Of a DNA stretch of 64,000 nucleotides, positions 22,101 to 33,123 are shown piece after piece (position 1 is the stretch's first letter; every line of letters begins with the position of its first letter). The translations under genes and the position numbers were made by a program. The notes beneath the pieces were generated by a model. The model saw only the letters and a program-made list of their open reading frames with translations. It ran no database searches and was not told the origin of the DNA. Origin of the DNA: Monocercomonoides exilis (taxonomy: Eukaryota; Preaxostyla; Oxymonadida; Polymastigidae); contig LSRY02000038.1 of the NCBI GenBank assembly GCA_001643675.2, forward strand, positions 876,001 through 940,000, given 5' to 3'.

Positions 22101-25100
22101 TTCCCTTCTCCATCGCTCCCACACATCGAGTCCTTCCCCTTCAGCGCCTCCTGGCTGAAGTCCAGTACAAACAGCCTTTCATTCAGCTGCAACTCAATCG
22201 AGTCACATCGGATGAACACATCCTTCCCCACAAACGCATCATTCATCATGAATCGGATGTTCTCCAATCTCAGCCCAAGTGGTGGCATTTCGGTGTTTAC
22301 GTGCTCCACATTCGGGTCAAGCGCACCAATCATTATCCCTCCTCCCCTTCCATTCCCTGTTGAGCACACACACATCCCAAATGAACACCCACTCACTCTC
22401 ACTTCCGACTCTCCTCTCTTTATCAGCATCTTCATCCCTCCTCCTTCCAAGCTTCTCTCACTCATGCACTTCGTCAGCACACACCCTTCAATCACACATT
22501 CCATCCCATTCAAGAACGATCCCACGCTCATCAAACATGCCCTGTTCTCCACACATGTGATGTTTGCAAATGATGAGCTGTTCACCCTCACGATTTGTTT
22601 TGTGTTTTCTCTTGGTTTGTTGATCAACATATTTGTTGGGGATGGCTGACTCAGCGATATCAGACTGCTTCCTGAGATTGTTGTGTTCGAAACTGACACA
22701 TTCATCACATCAATACTCTTCACATCTGCTGTGAATTCGACAAACCCTTTTGCCAGATTGAACTGAGAAAGAGCAAAATCCTCAATAACCACACTCCCTC
22801 CATCTGCTTTTATCAGACAATATTTCGTTTCCTTTGTTGAATCCTCACAAACAAATGAGCACCTCTTGATTGAAAGTGATGTTGCTGAGGATGTTGCTGA
22901 GTGAATGAGCGATGAATGAGAAACAAGTTCATTTGGCAGAGAAAATGACAGGTTCCTGAATGAAGCGACAACATTCGATGCTATCATTCCCCCTTCTTCA
23001 CTCACTCTCAAAACTGTTCCTTCAATATCTCCCTCAATTGACACAATTGGAGTTATTGATAAAGGCGATGATGATAAAAATGAAATCGATTTCTGGAGCA
23101 ATCCTGATCCAACAATCTTGATGTGTGATTCGCCTTCTCCAAGTGACTCATATCTCAGCGATATTAAGTGATCAACTGATGAACATGGTGCTTCTGAAAA
23201 CCCACAACAGCTGAAGTCTCCTCCTTTCTCTTTCGAAACAAACCCATTCCCACTCCAGTTCCTCCACAAATATACAACCAGTGGAATTACATATCCCTCC
23301 TCTCCTGTTGTCTTCCTCTCCCATCCACACAACTCATCCAACGATCCCAATTCTTCTTCCTTTATCTCCCATTTCAGGTGCTCCTCATTCACAATCTCTC
23401 TCAGATCCCATCCCGAAACAAACATGCTCTTCCCTTTCCAAGCATCGCATCCCTCAAATTCCATTCCTTCCAAAACGAATGTTCCCATTTGATTGGGAAG
23501 TTCAACAAACATCCCTCCTCCAATTCCTCTTCCTCCATCCTCTCTTTCCCCTGATGGAACTTCACACCCTGAATATTTCACTCCTTTCATTTCTAACCTC
23601 CCTCCCTTCCCCACTGATATCATCATCCCTCCTCCTTTCATTCCACTCCCCCCTGAGCATGTCGATGATAAATTGCATTCTTCAACTTTTGCACTTCCTC
23701 CATTTATCTCCACATTCAAACATCCTCCTCCATTCCCACCTTCCACTTTTACTCCACTCACTCTGCTGTTCAAAATCTCCAATTGAACTCCATTTGTCAT
23801 TGTGATTGGTGATTTTCCATTCATCTTCAGTGTCACTCCACTTTTCATCACAAATCCATTAACAATCAACACTCCTCCCTCAATGTTTATCACATTATAT
23901 TCTATCTTTCCACTTGTTAATGCCCCACTTTCAAATGAGACTGAACAGTTCGTCACACTGAGTGTTGAATTTGAGTGAATGAATGCTTTTCTCCTTGATT
24001 TCAACTGACCTTTCACAACAAATGAAAATCTCCTCATTGTCAGTGAACTCGAACATCCAACAAGCCAATCTTGCGTGGCTGATCCTTCATCACTCACATT
24101 CACTCTCATCCTCTCCTCCTCCTCCAATGATGCTATTCTGCCTGAAATTATCACACCAAATGATGATGGTCCTGTTATTTCCTTGGCAATTGAAGAAGAT
24201 GAGACAATTTCAATTTCATTCACAGTGCTGCTCATTCTTGAGTTCGCACAATAATCAACTGTCAAACACCTGAATCCATCAAATCCACAATGTCTGTGAT
24301 CCTTCCCATTTCCTCCACTCCCATCAACAAGCACTTTTGACCCCATTGTGCACAAATACACAAACAGTGGAATCACTCCACTTTCATCCCCATTTTCACT
24401 CCCACTCAGTTTCAACACATCTGATGGAATTGACAGTGGAGTGAAAAATGAAAATGAGCTGGTATTCACTTTTGACTCCAAAAACACACCACTCCCACAA
24501 TGAACAAACACATCCTTCCCATATTCTGCAACATTTTGAATTTCTTTCGAAAACTCAACATTCTCTCCAATTGTCAACCCACATTCTCCACTCTCCATCA
24601 TCACAAATAATCCTCCTCCTCTCCCTCCTCTCCCTCCATTATTCTCTGCCTTGCATCCATCAATCACACTCGCTCCATTCACAACCGCTTTCCCATTTTT
24701 CTTCAAACAAATATGAATTCCTCCACCATCCCCATTCTCGCATGCACATCCCTCAATTATTGTGTTTCTCACCACAAATGTCTCATCTCCATTCACATTC
24801 TTTGCCACAACCACTCCATCTCCTTCAGTCAGATTCACATTCCGAATTGTCACATTTGACAGAAAACTCTCTTTCAATTCTGATCCTCCTGATGATGGTT
24901 CTGAGAACAGAGGCTGACTAACTTTCATATCTTTGATCTCCACATCAATCATCCTCAGCTGTGACAGTGCCACCACAAACACAGATGACGATATAACATT
25001 CGTTCCAGCAACACTTGACGAGATCAGCACACCCTCCAATGAAAGTGAACCGCTCCCATCAGAAACCACAAACACATTTGGAGAAGAATCTCGTTCAGAA

Positions 25101-27304
25101 TTGTGATCAATTCCAACATGAATAATCTCCAACTTCCCACTCGAAACGCTGAACAGCGAAGTTGAAAGTGAGGATAGAGAATTCGACACAATCACACTCG
25201 TCTCCCTTCCTTTTCCAATAACTCTGATCTCCTTATCACTAATATTGATAGTTACTCTTTCATTTTCATATCTTCCTTCGAAAACAAAAAGCGTTGTGAG
25301 CATCGATTCAAAACTTCTCTCCACGGCTCTCCTGACTGTTTGACAAGGCGACGTCTTTTGTATTCCACAATTATCAATCAAATCATTTCCATTAATTCCC
25401 ACATATATAATCAAATCTTTCAGCCAATCTTTCTTTTCCGTGTATTGATACACCCACACACCTGCATAATATGCAAAGCAAACTCTCTGTTCGTTTGTGT
25501 TAGTTGTGTACGAATCAAAAAACGGATTTGCTTCTAAAAAAAGATTGTTAAAATCGAAGAACAGAAAATCGCTCCCATAAGGAACATCCCCACCGCAATC
25601 ACAGTTACAAAAATATGTGTATTTAAAATAAATTCCATCATTTGGAGCAATTCCGTTAGAAGGGTAAAACCTAATTCCTCCTCCATGTGATAAAGCAGAA
25701 CAGGAAATAAGTTGAATTTCAGTTGCTTTGAAAGAAAAAGGAATGTTTTGACATTGAATTCCTCCACCTGTTGATCCTGTAACACTGCAATGAAAAAATG
25801 AACATTCAACAAGGCAAGCAATTTCTTCTTCATTATTTTCATTCCCTAAATTATTCAACACAAACATTTCGAATGAATCAAGATAAAGTCCACCTCCATT
25901 TCTATTTGAGGAACATTTCCGGAATTGACATCCTTCCATTCGTAATGAAAAAGAAATTTTATTGAAATATATTCCTCCTCCTTGTTGGGAAGTGCATGAA
26001 TTCAAAAAGTCATTCATTATCTTTACTGATTTTATATTATAGCACACGATTCCACCTCCACAACTGAATGCTACACATCCATTGAAAGAGCAGTGAGAAA
26101 CCAAAAGTTCTCCATTTACCAAATTAGTCATAAAAATTGATCCACCGTTAGAAGCTCCATCAGACAATGAATCATTGCTTCCCATTGCCTTTGATCCATT
26201 CCATTCACACCAAATAAATGTATTCTGTCCATTTTCTGTTGTATTTTGTCTCCCTGGCTGTTTCTTTTCCATTTCAGTTCCAACACATTCAACATTTCTT
26301 TTTCTGAAACATCCAATAAACGAGGAGTTTGAAGCACTCAAAGATGTAAAAGGGTTGTTCAGAGAAGGAACTATTCCCCCATCATACACATCACAGACTG
26401 ATGAAAATGAGCAGTCATTCATCAGAGTGGAACATCCACATCCTGAAGCAAAATGAATCCTTCTGTGTGTTGGGACAGTCGAAATGTTGGTGAAAACCAA
26501 ATCTGTGAGTAAAACGCTCTCAACAAAGGGTGATGACAAAAATGGAGGAGAAGATATCTGGAATGAGGAAAAGCATGAAGAGAAAACAGAGACACAATCG
26601 GTTGAGTGACTTTTTGGTTCTCCAAGTTTTGTGGAGAAAAGATGAGGTATTTGAGTTTGTTGCGCATTCCAAAATCGAAGTGTCAAGTTTGACAGAGATA
26701 TTCTACTCCCACACAAATCAAATGGACTTCTCTCGCTTCTGACCTCAAAATGGCATCCACTAATCATCGCAACACTTTCAGTTCTTAAGGTTAATGAACT
26801 TGTATTTCCATTTGCCATCATCCCCAAATTCATGCACAACAGAGATGAATTATCCAGAATAATGTGACTTTTCATCTTGCTTTCTTTAATTCCTTCTTCA
26901 ACCTTCTTTTCATTGTGGATGCTAATATTTGATGCATCTCCTTCAATTTTGACGATATTCCTATTTGCGTTTGTGCTTGCTGATTCAATTCTGTTGTTTT
27001 GATTCATTCTCCATTTTCCTTTCCATCCCTCAGATTCATCATGTTCAGAACTCTTCTGTTCATGCTGTGCTTGCATATAAGTTTCCTTAGCATTGTAACT
27101 ATTTTCAGCTTCAGTTGAAGTCATCCAATCATTTGCAGGAATATTTTGCAAAACATTTAATTCTGGAATTGTTCCAACTTTGTCATTTGTGGTATCGTAG
27201 CGCAAGCAATGCACGTAAGATGTATTCCACAGAATTACAGCAATTACAGCCTCTAGACTTATTTCAATGCTCATAATCGACTTTCTTTTATAATTTATTT
27301 TCAT
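19121..27304 (-). CDS. Giant beta-helix surface protein with one TM segment and pseudokinase tail
   Basis: One uninterrupted 2,727-residue frame from an ATG at 27304. The N terminus has a hydrophobic stretch (SLEAVIAVILW) that could be a signal peptide. The ectodomain is built of right-handed beta-helix-type repeats (GGGI, GGGL, SFxxC patterns, many N-x-S/T sites). It is punctuated by CG...PC modules near residues 646, 1005, 1365 and 1765: NCGIQKTSPCQTV, CGFDGFRCLTV, CGFSEAPCSSV and CGAQNNPCESI. A 24-residue TM segment lies at about 2263-2286 (LLIVIVLIALFLIVLIISII) and is followed by basic residues. The cytoplasmic tail ends in a kinase C-lobe-like stretch with RWKAPELL near 2571-2580 and VFSIGMMLWECLTLDIPFGE. 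I see no Gly-loop, HRD or DFG, so it is probably catalytically dead. A surface receptor or adhesin role is inferred. Confidence 0.85.
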   Translation of the reverse strand: MKINYKRKSIMSIEISLEAVIAVILWNTSYVHCLRYDTTNDKVGTIPELNVLQNIPANDWMTSTEAENSYNAKETYMQAQHEQKSSEHDESEGWKGKWRMNQNNRIESASTNANRNIVKIEGDASNISIHNEKKVEEGIKESKMKSHIILDNSSLLCMNLGMMANGNTSSLTLRTESVAMISGCHFEVRSERSPFDLCGSRISLSNLTLRFWNAQQTQIPHLFSTKLGEPKSHSTDCVSVFSSCFSSFQISSPPFLSSPFVESVLLTDLVFTNISTVPTHRRIHFASGCGCSTLMNDCSFSSVCDVYDGGIVPSLNNPFTSLSASNSSFIGCFRKRNVECVGTEMEKKQPGRQNTTENGQNTFIWCEWNGSKAMGSNDSLSDGASNGGSIFMTNLVNGELLVSHCSFNGCVAFSCGGGIVCYNIKSVKIMNDFLNSCTSQQGGGIYFNKISFSLRMEGCQFRKCSSNRNGGGLYLDSFEMFVLNNLGNENNEEEIACLVECSFFHCSVTGSTGGGIQCQNIPFSFKATEIQLISCSALSHGGGIRFYPSNGIAPNDGIYFKYTYFCNCDCGGDVPYGSDFLFFDFNNLFLEANPFFDSYTTNTNEQRVCFAYYAGVWVYQYTEKKDWLKDLIIYVGINGNDLIDNCGIQKTSPCQTVRRAVERSFESMLTTLFVFEGRYENERVTINISDKEIRVIGKGRETSVIVSNSLSSLSTSLFSVSSGKLEIIHVGIDHNSERDSSPNVFVVSDGSGSLSLEGVLISSSVAGTNVISSSVFVVALSQLRMIDVEIKDMKVSQPLFSEPSSGGSELKESFLSNVTIRNVNLTEGDGVVVAKNVNGDETFVVRNTIIEGCACENGDGGGIHICLKKNGKAVVNGASVIDGCKAENNGGRGGRGGGLFVMMESGECGLTIGENVEFSKEIQNVAEYGKDVFVHCGSGVFLESKVNTSSFSFFTPLSIPSDVLKLSGSENGDESGVIPLFVYLCTMGSKVLVDGSGGNGKDHRHCGFDGFRCLTVDYCANSRMSSTVNEIEIVSSSSIAKEITGPSSFGVIISGRIASLEEEERMRVNVSDEGSATQDWLVGCSSSLTMRRFSFVVKGQLKSRRKAFIHSNSTLSVTNCSVSFESGALTSGKIEYNVINIEGGVLIVNGFVMKSGVTLKMNGKSPITMTNGVQLEILNSRVSGVKVEGGNGGGCLNVEINGGSAKVEECNLSSTCSGGSGMKGGGMMISVGKGGRLEMKGVKYSGCEVPSGEREDGGRGIGGGMFVELPNQMGTFVLEGMEFEGCDAWKGKSMFVSGWDLREIVNEEHLKWEIKEEELGSLDELCGWERKTTGEEGYVIPLVVYLWRNWSGNGFVSKEKGGDFSCCGFSEAPCSSVDHLISLRYESLGEGESHIKIVGSGLLQKSISFLSSSPLSITPIVSIEGDIEGTVLRVSEEGGMIASNVVASFRNLSFSLPNELVSHSSLIHSATSSATSLSIKRCSFVCEDSTKETKYCLIKADGGSVVIEDFALSQFNLAKGFVEFTADVKSIDVMNVSVSNTTISGSSLISLSQPSPTNMLINKPRENTKQIVRVNSSSFANITCVENRACLMSVGSFLNGMECVIEGCVLTKCMSERSLEGGGMKMLIKRGESEVRVSGCSFGMCVCSTGNGRGGGIMIGALDPNVEHVNTEMPPLGLRLENIRFMMNDAFVGKDVFIRCDSIELQLNERLFVLDFSQEALKGKDSMCGSDGEGKVDVDLIPLITFYYSSQVFVCVNGSDNRQCGAQNNPCESIGNAVQHIQRSIANMIFIDGEGMMGEECVIRDVRMVSMGREKATVHFEGKMEERGEERSMMVFVNESVVERCLFVFGEMFESTQKYVVKVKEGRMVMNECSFEGSASGMGKRLKSTLVGVEGGEMEMVRCTIRHIHHCGRLVVFCGESSRVIMSETRIWDVESEGDVVVVEGEARVNVKEVGMENITITGEWSVMAMRGSGDWSVSNCTFSGCESGREKGGIVLLSSCEDVRIDMCDVRGGVDRADEERYLNEMNKKKGREERERICKWNGSIVGVEESRIVMKDTRIQGCGKGGLSVNGGSVTIEKGEFENNNPFIEKYPSVRRNILCSDSGILTISSLKGGDGQEKNTSLWILNDGCTLDGIAGERLSPFFIPRLEDVSVNENGSNVVVKFKGSLFVPCDLSFRVVYKTGDVELVETYPFEEDGFVSEAEVIRRVPSENVSLASDETEVSVMILFGKRLAETSPQIVKNKTEPKTGNEKVVEGGKEGKSYWLLIVIVLIALFLIVLIISIIFIVRWRKAKNEAKDLKEIVNDNIRKDPKAFEMVTMEMSPEEQWRRAEREAEKKNEERMKKRVYAKSLGHSESSEHLLSESSSTEYILGKDSDKIPEWMLEKVEDEEETRKRTPSPSISSTSTTDTTDTDTTFVRGEDMCPTTSSMSNLVDAMACSSPHEKLIVDLRDSLFMLLHGRNEKKEMAIGTLKEREQTAAQILFWVANGALHSFDEMGNPLSSLSSLSPHIVLFSEHMVICIVMHSDLLSDDSDSSSVSSSTVVTSTSDDDDEDSLPSSAFEDEDDYKKECLRWKAPELLVNKKMGATKESVVFSIGMMLWECLTLDIPFGEYDAETAGQKITFGERPSRKMIAGRGMDEVVGSCWEEEASKRMGLFEVKKELFSHFPANAAVVTASDAIAHAESSESETNDEKEVSIIQQTTITTNTATTSSSTVALTAKSTLKT

Positions 27305-28115
27305 TATATTATTATGGGTTCTTTTTTGATCAATTTAAAGGAAACACATTTTGAAATACCATTCCCATGAAACAAAATTGAAACGAAATAAAAGACATCT
27401 TCAATATCATGTCAATAATTTCAAAGAATTTGAATGAAATGTGGAAATATTAATTTTTCAAATATTCATTAAAAACAAAGTGTTAATATATAAGTTTATT
27501 TTTCAATTATTTATCTTTGACTTCATCAGAAAATCATTGAATAAATATAAATTGAAGTTTCTATTTTTTGTTTTCAATTTGAAACGAAAAATGAAAAAAT
27601 AACAATTCTTCCAAAAAGCATTTGGAAATTGTTCATTTTAGAAAAAAATAACAAAATGAAGAATTCAAACGATTTCTTTCAACAGTTCAGAACTTTAGCA
27701 AAAATATGAACTGAACTTCATCCACACCGTTCATAGGAAAGCAGAAAGTGCACCTTTTAATCCAAATAATCGGGACAAAGCAGTTTAAAAAAAACACAAT
27801 CAAAATCAAGAATTATCAAAAGGGTATCGATTAACAATTTTCCAACTTAACAAATTTATAATAAAATCTGGAAATAACAATATCAAATCAAAAATACCAA
27901 TAAAAATATAACTTATATAACAAAATACCCTTTTAAAAATAATTTCACTCAACTTTTTGGAAAAGTCCAAATAAAGCCAACAATATCATACATATAATGG
28001 ATAACTTTCAAAAACATACAAATATTTATGAAAAATCAATTGCAATGAGAACTCATCAAAAACATATAAATGTGAAAAAGAAAAAAATAAAAGAAATCAC
28101 TTCAATATTTCACGA
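27305..28115. other. AT-rich spacer between the two beta-helix genes
   Basis: About 810 bp with no gene-like frame. It presumably includes the promoter of the upstream-facing giant gene and the 3' flank of the broken paralogue. Confidence 0.7.
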
Positions 28116-31100
28116 TTATTTCCCAAGTGCACTGAACCCTTTCCTTCTCCGCTTCACCACGCAAACTGCAACAATAGTCACAACCGCACCAAAGCCAACT
28201 GCCGCAACGCAGCTAACAACAATTACAAGAACCTTTTTCCTCGTCGCAGGACCAGACATTTCCTTCTTCTTGGAGTTTGCTTCAACATTTATGCGCATCC
28301 CTTTCGACCAGCTTTCGCCTTTGTCAACAGAAATATGCAGAAACAGTGCTGATGGAGCCGAGCGACACAGTTTTGAAACATCAATCTCTCCTTTCGTCGC
28401 CAGCACATACACAGATGCATTGCCACTTTTATCTTTCCGAACCCCTTATTCTGCTGTCACACTTGCATTTGAGCTGCTGCTTGTCCGCTCACTTTTCCCA
28501 ATCCACAGAATCGGCTCATGCAGAGTATACACATTCTTCCCTCTTAACTCCATCAAAGGCAATCGATAAGGTCTTTTGAATACCACCGACACACAACTCG
28601 GCCTCACATCCTCTGCCGGAAAGAACTCGCACTTCACAGCTGCTGCATCTGTCTTCGATCTTCTGCCGCACACTTCGTCACACAGGCGCTGGGGATGGAC
28701 TTTTTGCGGATTCTGAACAACCACCTGCGAATCTTCACACAAAATATCAGCCAAAATTTCAATATCCTCTTTGTCCCTTTCAGTATTGTTGCTGAACGAA
28801 TCATAATCGCTCTTCATTTTTGCACCCTTGCGAGCATAAACAGCCGAATGCACATTGCCTTTGTAGCTTGTCCACGCCGATGGCACAAGATATTCCATTT
28901 GTTCCACTGAAACGGACGAGTCTGCCGAGCTATCTTCCCCAACAACCGATATCGCACTGCCACACGGAAAAATCGGCCAGCCATTACCTTTCGCCTCAAT
29001 ATTCTTAATCCTTGCATTGCACTTGTTGTTCAAAAACATAGATGAGGTTATGGTATGCAGATAGCTTTCTTCGTTCCTCTTTCCCTTTCTCTAACTCATC
29101 CACAGTTTAGCTGTGCCCTCAAAACTCTTTGTTTCTTTTTCTCCAACTGCTGTTCTGCTTTTCTTTTCACAAATCATAATCGCTCCTCCATCTGAACTGA
29201 CATTGTTTCCCACAAAACTGCTATTTTCAATCGTCAGCTTCTTTCGCTGTGCTCCATTGCTCTTGTCCGTTTCAAAGAAGATGCCCACACTTTCAAAAGC
29301 AGAGCAATTGCTGATATTGCATCCGATAATCTTTACCGTGATGAATGGATCATTGACTGATTATTCACATAAAGAAGTCGTGTCTGCTTATGTTTACAAA
29401 AAGGAGTGAACTTAACGGGCACAATCTACAACAAAATATGCTCCTCCTTTTCCACTCTGAATATAATTATCTTTCTGAACGGCCGTGCATTCCTCGATTG
29501 CTTCATTCTTCAGCTATGCAAATTTGACATCATTCTTTATAAATATCGTTTCTTCACTTTGCACATTCAACGAATATTGGTTCGCGTTCGAAATATGTAA
29601 CAAATCTGCTTCTTCAACAACTATCCCACTACCGCTGTCTTTGGCGTGTGAAGAATGGTTTTCAATGATGGCAATCTCACCTTCATTTTCCAAGGAAATG
29701 GTCACATTCTTCACTTTTCGTGTATAAAGCAAGGCTCCACTATTATGTGGCTCTCCTTTCTCCTTGCTTCTTGTCATTTTGCAGCTCAGTGCCCTCAACA
29801 GGCTCATCTGTTTTTGCCACTCTTTTTCAGTCTCCACATCAATGCAACCGCCTGTTCCTCCAAAACACTTCTCAAAATCACAGTTCGAGATATACATTCT
29901 GTCAACATCCGCACAAAAGATGCAGCCTGCTGCCAGACTTAATGCATGGCTCTCAAAACGGCTTCTGGAAACATTGAACTCTTCGAATGCCACAACCTGA
30001 AAAAGCACCTCTGCAAAAGTTTTGTCCTTTGACTGAGAATTCCATTTCCCTTCGAAAAAGCACCCCTGTATCAAGCACTCTTGTCCAGCTTCCATGCCTC
30101 TCCCATTTGCACAAATGCAGCTCCCTGTCATTCCGCGCGAGTTGCTCATATGACAGTCTCGACACCTGATAGAACGCCCTGTGAATAAACATCCGCCATA
30201 ACCATTTTCTGTTCCTTCTCCTTCCCCCGAGTAACAGTCCGCGAACGTGCATTAAGAAAACTTTACAGTTCTTTCTTTTGCCTCCATTTCAGGACTCATG
30301 CAACAAATGTATGCTCCAGCCCCTCCTCCTTGCTCCCGTTCTCCAGTCGCTTTTACGCTTCTCACCGTAATATTATCAATCAAGCATATTTCAGCATCCT
30401 TTCCAATAAACAATCCCCCGCCTTGATTTGCAGTTAGATTTACAAAGCAGGAACCCATTGTAATGAACTCTTTCACTTTGTCTATATAAAGCCCTGCTCC
30501 TTGCCCATCGATTACACGCTGCCCAAAATTTGACTGCGATCCAGTTGAGCCATTTATTCCAAAGCTCAGTGAAACTTGCTCATAGTATGTTGCTTTCACC
30601 AAAGGACCAATCCCTTTCATTCCCTCAGTTCCACAAAAAATGCATTCAAATAATGACAAATTTCTCCCATGCGAAATCTCCAGAATTGGAGCGATTGTCG
30701 TTGAAAATCTGCACCTACTGAAACTCAAGCTGATTAAAAATAAAACAGATGAAAATTCAAATAAAAAATAATCGCTGAGTTACTGATAATCTCAAAATGC
30801 AAACGAATTAATATTATAAAGTGTTAACAAAGGCTTTGTTTCTGTTGGCAACGCACACAAATAACTTTTATCAATATGTTGCATGAATTTGATAGAAGAC
30901 TTTGGTGCATCCCAGGAAAATGGTTGTTGCCCTTCTGTTACGTTTTCTGAAAAGATCTGAACAACAGAGCGATCTTCCAGGATATCAAATAATGCAGAAA
31001 ATGTTTTGCAAGGCATTTTGTGATAAGCATTGCAATGCTCATCGCTTCCAGTCGACAATTTCAACGAAAAATTTGCTTCACAAAAAAGTTTTTTGCACAA

Positions 31101-31154
31101 AAGCAACCAAAAACACAAATGAAAATTGAAGCTCATTAACCACTGAAAATTCAT
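28116..31154 (-). pseudogene. Second beta-helix membrane protein, with four in-frame TAA/TAG codons
   Basis: Three exons: 30805-31154, 29417-30729 and 28116-29356. Introns are 75 bp (GTTTGC...AATCAG) and 60 bp (GTTAAG...AATCAG); the joined length is 2,904 nt. The ATG at 31154 opens a signal-like segment (FHLCFWLLLCKKLFCEA), then a CN...PCKTFSALFDIL module like those in the larger paralogue, beta-helix repeats rich in GGG and Cys, and a C-terminal TM segment (VLVIVVSCVAAVGFGAVV) followed by KRRRKG. The frame is interrupted by TAA at 30252-30254, TAG at 29514-29516, TAG at 29091-29093 and TAA at 28446-28448, each with coding sequence continuing in the same frame. No frameshift and no internal TGA were found. 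It is either a young pseudogene or a gene in which TAR is read through or decoded; I favour pseudogene. Confidence 0.65.
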
Positions 31155-31397
31155 ATGAAAAGAAGAGAGAATTGATGAATTGTTATTAGAAGATGCAAAC
31201 CAAGAATTAAATTCCAACACAAAAAAAATATTCAATATAATTGGTTAGATCAACAAAAATGATTTTCAACACATTTAATCTTTTTTCAGTGAGAGAAAAA
31301 CATTTCAAAAACTTTTCAGTCTTTTGATTGAAGTTTTTCAAAGATTAAAGAATATTTTATCATAATTAAAAATGCAAACATAAAAGATAAAGACATA

Positions 31398-32446
31398 CAC
31401 CAAAAATAATTCAAATTCGTAAAAGAATAATTCAATTTCGTAATTAATAATTCGAAATCGAAAATTAATAATTCGAATTCGAAATTAATATTTCAATTTC
31501 GAAAAAAAATAATTCAAATTCGGAATTAATATTTCAATTTCGAAAAAAAATAATTCAAATTCGGAATTAATAATTCGAAATCGAAAATTAATAATTCAAT
31601 TTCGTAATTTATTAATTCGATTTCGAAAAAGAATAATTCAATTTCAAAAATGATTATTTCAATTTCGAAATTCATTAGAAACTGAAATTTTTAATTTTTC
31701 TCGAGAATGGATTTCAGAAAAGTTCAAGTTATTTTTTAACCTATCAAATTTTATTACTCATAGAAAACTGTTTTTTTATTGCAACAATCAATAAATCAAT
31801 TTTTTGAATTTTTTTTTCATTTTCGAAAATCATCACTCAAATATTAATAATTTTATAAAAATTCATTCTATTGAATAACCAAATAAAATTTTAAAAAAAT
31901 TTAATCACGATTATTGAATTATTTCTTCACAATAATGTTATTGTTTCATTGGCAAAATTCTGAATAATATCGGTTTAAACATGAAAATGTATTTCTTTCC
32001 TTTTCAAATTAACTTCAATCAATGAATCTTCATTCAAAATGAAAGAAAATTTTTTAATGAAAATGCAACATTTTTCAATTATTGATAAACTAAATTTGCT
32101 GATGAGATAAAAATAAAATGAATTTATAACCCCAAACACAAGTTATTCATTCCACAAATCAAAAAAATTCACGTTTCGAAATTGAATTATTCTTTTTCGA
32201 AATCGAATTAATAAATTACGAAATTGAATTATTAATTTTCGATTTTGAATTATTAATTCCGAATTTGAATTATTTTTTTTCGAAATTGAAATATTAATTC
32301 CGAAATCGAATTATTTTTTTTCGAAATTGAAATATTAATTTCGAATTCGAATTATTAATTTTCGATTTCGAATTATTAATTACGAAATTGAATTATTCTT
32401 TTTCGAATTTGAATTATTTTTTTTCGAATTAGAATTATTTTTGGTG
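31398..32446. mobile_element. Non-autonomous element with repeat-built terminal inverted repeats
   Basis: The ends are CACCAAAAATAATTC and GAATTATTTTTGGTG, flanked by TA at 31396-31397 and 32447-32448. The roughly 270-280-bp arms are inverted copies and are themselves made of diverged units of the type AATAATTCGAAATCGAAAATT. The core, about 31680-32170, has no gene. The total is 1,049 bp. Confidence 0.8.
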
Positions 32447-32796
32447 TATGGAGTTGTTTGCTAATAATGTTTTCTCTTTTCTATGATAGCTGGTAAATAT
32501 TTTGAATAAATTTTCAAACTGAAATTTTAAATCCTAACTATTTAATCCACAATAGATAGTTCAAAAATAATTATATATAAAAAATGTACTGAGAAAATAA
32601 TTTGAAAATAAAATGAGAACGAGATTTATAAATCTTATATGGAGCTCAATAATGAGTAGATGCCCAACATTAATTAATTTATTCCACAAAATTTTTATTC
32701 AAAACTAAATTTGCAATTTGAAGATTTAACAAACGCTTGCAGAAGTACGCTCATTCATTTGTCATTTTTAAGAAATATTTAATCTATTTCAAAGCA

Positions 32797-33123
32797 ATGC
32801 AGAATGATCTTGAAGAGAATTCTGAGAAAGAGAATGATTTCGAAATAACGCTAACGGACGAAGAGCTGAATTGTGAAGAACCTCCACATCTCTCCATCGA
32901 AGAACGTAAAGCGTTGCAATGCGAAATTGAAAAAAATGAATATTTAAAGTGTTGCACATCTGAAACTGATGAATTAAGAAGAATAATTGTGGAAAAGTTT
33001 TCCAAATATAATGAAGAGAATTTCCAATTACTTAAGCACATGGAGGATTTTAATGATCTTATGGATTCAGTTGAAAAAAATCTGGAAAAAAATGAAAGAA
33101 TCAGCAATACTGTTTTAAAATGA
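32797..33123 (+). CDS. Small coiled-coil protein
   Basis: A 108-residue frame from an ATG at 32797; an upstream TTG extension is less likely. It is acidic (starting MQNDLEENSEKEN) and then has a Leu/Glu/Lys heptad-like helix (ELRRIIVEKFSKYNEENFQL and onward). The length and the EEN helix recall short coiled-coil proteins such as SCOC, but the match is too weak to name it. It ends in TGA. It lies 437 bp upstream of the RING-H2 gene on the same strand. Confidence 0.55.
   Translation: MQNDLEENSEKENDFEITLTDEELNCEEPPHLSIEERKALQCEIEKNEYLKCCTSETDELRRIIVEKFSKYNEENFQLLKHMEDFNDLMDSVEKNLEKNERISNTVLK

Noticed and set aside
21040-25537. Plus-strand ORFs within the beta-helix gene
   Set aside because: Low-complexity Ser/Pro/His/Leu translations antisense to a 2,727-codon ORF.
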